Below, in pieces: positions 6,444 to 9,013 of a stretch of DNA of 9,013 bases (position 1 is the stretch's first letter; every line of letters starts with the position of its first letter). The DNA lies in NCBI GenBank assembly GCA_015256455.1, contig JABZMB010000050.1:1-9013 (forward strand). The letters run 5' to 3'. The DNA comes from Solobacterium sp. (GTDB taxonomy: Bacteria > Bacillota_I > Bacilli_A > Erysipelotrichales > Erysipelotrichaceae). The notes beneath the pieces are model-generated. The model was not told where the DNA came from. It was given only the letters and a program-made list of their open reading frames with translations, and searched no databases. A program made the position numbers and the translations under genes.

Positions 6444-7286
6444 TTATTGTAAAGATGGAATATATTTCTGAAGTGCCTTTGCAATACCATCATGATTATT
6501 ATCATCAGTAATGTAATCTGCAACTGCTTTCACTTCTTCTTGTGCATTTGCCATCGCAACACCTACTCCAGCAAACTGTAACATTGTAATATCATTACCC
6601 GCATCACCAAATGCTATACAATCTTTTGCCTCAATGCCAAGTTTATCTAATGCACTCTTCAACGCTGCGCCCTTATCAATTCCTTGTGAAGTCATCTCAT
6701 AGAAGAAGTTTGCACTAAACATCATAGATAGTTTGCCTTCAAACGGAGCTGAGATTGCCTTGCAATTCTCACGTAAATACTCCGGTTGTCCAACCACTAA
6801 AATCTTATTGAGCGGGAAGTCTACATAACTTGCAAGATCACTTACCTCTTTGAGTAAATAATTGTTCATACGTGCTTCATACTGAAATCCATTAAATGTA
6901 CGACCCTTATCCGTAATCATGCAGTTATATACATCCTCAACCACCATATACTCATTTTCTACAATAATTGGATGCACATCAAATTGTTTCAAATGTTGCA
7001 GTGTCTTCGTAACTAACTCCTGCTCCATCGTTGTATTCACTAATACTTCTCCTGTTTGGCAATCGATTACCTTTGCACCATTGAAACAAAGGAATAAACC
7101 ATGATGCTTATCCATCTCTAACATCTTGCCATACTTTTCAATTCCCTTTGCAGGACGACCACTCGCAATCACCAAACGGATACCCTGTTCTTGCGCCTTC
7201 ATTAAAATTCTTTTTGTTTCAGGCGTGATTTCCTTTTGATCATTTGTTAGTGTACCATCAATATCTAATAAAATAGCCTTCATCAT
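6444..7286 (-). CDS. Cof-type HAD-superfamily phosphatase (HAD-IIB)
   Basis: Cytoplasmic Mg2+-dependent phosphatase of the Cof/YidA group, which hydrolyses sugar phosphates and related small phospho-metabolites; the actual substrate cannot be read from sequence. The HAD motifs are complete: motif I DIDGT with nucleophile Asp8 and acid/base Asp10; motif II IASGRP with Ser38; motif III Lys205 in IDKG; motif IV GDAGND with Asp228 and Asp232. The region between motifs II and III forms the type IIB cap. At 280 residues the length is typical. Two ATG codons stand in tandem: GAGG at 7289-7292 is 2 nt from the first but 5 nt from the second, so translation probably begins at 7283 (MKAILLDIDGT). It lies 8 bp (11 bp from the second ATG) behind the DUF1294 gene, forming a two-gene operon, and ends against the palindromic terminator. 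Confidence 0.94.
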   Translation of the reverse strand: MMKAILLDIDGTLTNDQKEITPETKRILMKAQEQGIRLVIASGRPAKGIEKYGKMLEMDKHHGLFLCFNGAKVIDCQTGEVLVNTTMEQELVTKTLQHLKQFDVHPIIVENEYMVVEDVYNCMITDKGRTFNGFQYEARMNNYLLKEVSDLASYVDFPLNKILVVGQPEYLRENCKAISAPFEGKLSMMFSANFFYEMTSQGIDKGAALKSALDKLGIEAKDCIAFGDAGNDITMLQFAGVGVAMANAQEEVKAVADYITDDNNHDGIAKALQKYIPSLQ

Positions 7287-7294
7287 TACCTCAC

Positions 7295-7567
7295 TTAGCG
7301 TATTTCAGGAAATCCTTTTGTTACAAAATAAATCCAAACAAGCATCATAATTGGAACACCAATCTGGAATATTAAATGCTTTGTTTTATGATGGAAGATA
7401 CGCATTCCTAAATATGCACCATAGGCACCACCAATTGCGGCTGCTCCTAGTAGTGTCTTTTCAGGAATTCTCCACATGTTGTTCATTGCACGATATTTAT
7501 CTAAGCCATATAGACCAAATGTTATGACATTAATGACTGCTAAATATGCTAAAACTGCTACTGACAT
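7295..7567 (-). CDS. DUF1294 family small membrane protein
   Basis: A 90-residue integral membrane protein of the DUF1294 family, whose function is not established. It has three hydrophobic segments, at about 3-22, 38-57 and 65-84. The conserved family residues are plain: YGLDKYRA (20-27), WRIPEKTLLG (32-41), a Gly/Ala-rich second helix (GGAYGAYLGM, 46-55) and HHKTKH (59-64). The ATG at 7567 is backed by GAGG at 7576-7579, spaced 8 nt, in the same AGTGAGGTAA context used by the HAD gene that follows it. Length is normal for a stand-alone DUF1294 protein (others are fused to a cold-shock domain). It is the first gene of the operon with the phosphatase; no functional link between the two is known to me. 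Confidence 0.9.
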   Translation of the reverse strand: MSVAVLAYLAVINVITFGLYGLDKYRAMNNMWRIPEKTLLGAAAIGGAYGAYLGMRIFHHKTKHLIFQIGVPIMMLVWIYFVTKGFPEIR

Positions 7568-7599
7568 CTTAATTACCTCACTTTTTGCATGGATATCAT

Positions 7600-7628
7600 A
7601 TAGTATCCTTCCATAAAATTGAAGTAAA
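7600..7628 (-). promoter_or_regulatory. Candidate promoter for DUF1294-HAD operon
   Basis: On the minus strand TTTACT (7623-7628), a 17-bp spacer and TACTAT (7600-7605) fit a sigma-A promoter with four matches in each hexamer. Start would be near 7593, about 26 nt before the DUF1294 ATG. An overlapping TATGAT hexamer lies a few bases downstream. Confidence 0.45.
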
Positions 7629-7652
7629 TTTTTTATTAACTTAGCTACATAG

Positions 7653-7661
7653 TGCTATGAT
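7653..7661 (+). promoter_or_regulatory. Extended -10 promoter of the dipeptidase gene
   Basis: TGCTATGAT is an extended -10 element (TGn plus TATGAT at 7656-7661). The -35 region is weak (TTATTA at 7633-7638, 17-bp spacer), as is common when the TG extension is present. Start would fall near 7668, about 24 nt before the ATG. A dyad CATAG-TG-CTATG (7648-7659) overlaps it. Confidence 0.5.
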
Positions 7662-7691
7662 TAACAAAAGAATAGATTGGAGATTATAAAT

Positions 7692-9013
7692 ATGCCATGT
7701 ACAACATTACTTGTAGGTAAAAAAGCTAGTTATGATGGTTCAACTTTAGTTGCACGTAACGAAGATTCAGGAGCTGGTGAATTTACTCCCAAAAAATTTA
7801 TCGTTGTTCATCCTAGTGAACAACCCGAAGTGTATAAATCCGTTTTATCTCATGTAGAAATTCCTCTACCAAAGAATCCTATGCGCTACACTTGCATGCC
7901 AGATGCCCTTAATGATAAAGGTATTTGGGGTGCTGCAGGTGTCAATGAATTAAATGTATCTATGACAGCCACAGAGACGATTACTTCAAATGAACGCGTT
8001 CTTGCGGCAGACCCATTAGTAGAATACATCCCTGCTCAAGGCAAAAAAGGTGATGAAGTTTATGTCCCAGAAGTCGTTGGTGGTATTGGGGAAGAAGATA
8101 TTGTTACACTTGTACTTCCTTATATCAAGAGTGCTCGTGAAGGTGTTCTTCGTCTTGGAGAAATCTTAGAGAAATATGGTACATACGAAATGAATGGTAT
8201 TGCCTTCCAGGATGTTGATGAAATTTGGTGGCTAGAAACAATCGGTGGACATCATTGGATTGCAAAGCGTGTCAAAGATGATGAATACGTTGTAATGCCT
8301 AACCAACAAGGTATTGATAACTTTGATTTAAAGGATGCTTTTGGCAAGCAAAAAGAACACCTATGTTCTAGTGACTTAGTAGAATTTATTGAGAAGAATC
8401 ATCTAAACCTCAACCAAGATAGTAAGAAGTTTAATCCACGTTACGTCTTCGGTTCTCATTCAGATGCAGACCACGTATACAATACACCACGTGCTTGGAT
8501 TATTGGACGCTACTTCAATCCAACATCCTATCGCTGGGATGGTCCTAAGGCAGATTATCGTCCTGATTCCGATAATATTCCATGGAGCTTTGTGCCAGAA
8601 CACAAGATTACAGTTGAAGATATTAAGTACGTATTATCTCATCACTACCAAGGCACACCATATGATCCATATGGAAAGCATGGTGATTCCTCACTACGTG
8701 GTTCCTTTAGACCAATCGGTATTAACCGCAATAACTTCCTAGCATGCGTGCAGATTCGTCCATATGCTCCAGAAGAAATTCGTTCTATTGAATGGATTGC
8801 CTATGGCTCTAATACATTTAATGCGTTTGTTCCATTCTATGTAAATATTGATGAAACACCTGTCTATACAGCAAATACAGACAAAACTGTTACAACAGAT
8901 AACTTCTATTGGGCTAACCGTATTATCGGCGCTCTAGCGGATGCACATTACAGTGCTACAAGTTCTGCTATTGAGCGTTATCAAAATGCTGTACAAACAA
9001 AGGGTCATCAAAT
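7692..9013 (+). CDS. C69-family dipeptidase (PepD-type), 3' end beyond window
   Basis: Cytoplasmic cysteine dipeptidase of peptidase family C69 (U34), N-terminal nucleophile hydrolases that cleave a broad range of dipeptides. I translated the frame by eye from 7692 to the right edge: 440 codons without a stop, so the gene is partial; family members are about 470 residues, so perhaps 30 are missing. The N-terminus MPCTTLLVGKKASYDGSTLVARNED matches the family, with Cys3 as the expected nucleophile. Other family stretches are WGAAGVNELNVSMTATET (79-96), DVDEIWWLETIGGHHWIAKR (about 177-196), and later NNFLACVQIRP and EWIAYGSNTFNAFVPFY. The ATG has GGAG at 7679-7682, spaced 9 nt. Only Met-Pro precede the nucleophile, so there is essentially no propeptide. 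It is transcribed divergently from the DUF1294 operon. Family is secure; exact specificity is not readable. Confidence 0.94.
   Translation, partial: MPCTTLLVGKKASYDGSTLVARNEDSGAGEFTPKKFIVVHPSEQPEVYKSVLSHVEIPLPKNPMRYTCMPDALNDKGIWGAAGVNELNVSMTATETITSNERVLAADPLVEYIPAQGKKGDEVYVPEVVGGIGEEDIVTLVLPYIKSAREGVLRLGEILEKYGTYEMNGIAFQDVDEIWWLETIGGHHWIAKRVKDDEYVVMPNQQGIDNFDLKDAFGKQKEHLCSSDLVEFIEKNHLNLNQDSKKFNPRYVFGSHSDADHVYNTPRAWIIGRYFNPTSYRWDGPKADYRPDSDNIPWSFVPEHKITVEDIKYVLSHHYQGTPYDPYGKHGDSSLRGSFRPIGINRNNFLACVQIRPYAPEEIRSIEWIAYGSNTFNAFVPFYVNIDETPVYTANTDKTVTTDNFYWANRIIGALADAHYSATSSAIERYQNAVQTKGHQ

Noticed and set aside
7648..7659. Dyad CATAG-TG-CTATG at the dipeptidase -10 element
   Set aside because: Only 5-bp arms in AT-rich DNA and no second copy; it may be an operator but cannot be separated from chance.
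8464..8742. 92-codon open frame on the plus strand
   Set aside because: It lies out of frame inside the C69 dipeptidase, whose own frame is continuous and clearly conserved.

Overview
The window is AT-rich DNA from a low-GC Gram-positive bacterium, most likely a member of the Bacillota. The pointers are strong Shine-Dalgarno sites (AAAGGAGG, AAGGAGG), sigma-A-like TTGACA/TATAAT promoters, a lipoprotein-type metal-binding protein, and a C69 dipeptidase of the kind common in lactobacilli and Erysipelotrichia-like bacteria. TGG encodes Trp and no gene needs TGA read as sense. A class-level assignment such as Erysipelotrichia is only a guess. The layout is ordinary chromosomal housekeeping: no mobile element, CRISPR array, tRNA, rRNA or obvious foreign island was seen.

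Layout. (1) Positions 5-2554, minus strand: a three-gene ABC metal-uptake operon in the order binding lipoprotein, ATPase, permease (TroA/ZnuA-like). It is driven by a clear promoter flanked by two near-identical dyads (GTTAGT-N4-ACTAAC), probably operators of a metal-sensing repressor. (2) Positions 2692-4965, minus strand: tex, an S1-domain RNA/nucleic-acid-binding protein, ended by a good hairpin terminator just upstream of the metal operon promoter. (3) Positions 5169-6406, plus strand, divergent from tex: an SPFH/paraslipin membrane scaffold gene and, 5 bp behind it, a small single-pass membrane protein of unknown family. Both end at a perfect 30-bp palindrome that probably terminates transcription and also abuts the convergent neighbour. 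(4) Positions 6444-7567, minus strand: DUF1294 membrane protein followed by a Cof-type HAD phosphatase, a two-gene operon. (5) From 7692 to the right edge, plus strand: a C69-family dipeptidase, cut off by the window end after 440 codons.

How the parts work together. The only strong functional module is the metal transporter: a surface lipoprotein captures Mn2+/Zn2+ (or Fe2+), a membrane permease moves it, and an ATPase powers the step, with expression probably shut off by metal through the two dyads. The SPFH protein and its small partner look like a co-expressed membrane microdomain pair in which the usual NfeD partner is absent. Tex, the HAD phosphatase and the dipeptidase are independent housekeeping functions.

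I found no clear new multi-gene system. The points most worth a second look are the dual-operator promoter, the SPFH/unknown small protein pair with its eight-fold 11-residue coiled-coil repeat, and the Cys-rich tail of the metal permease.
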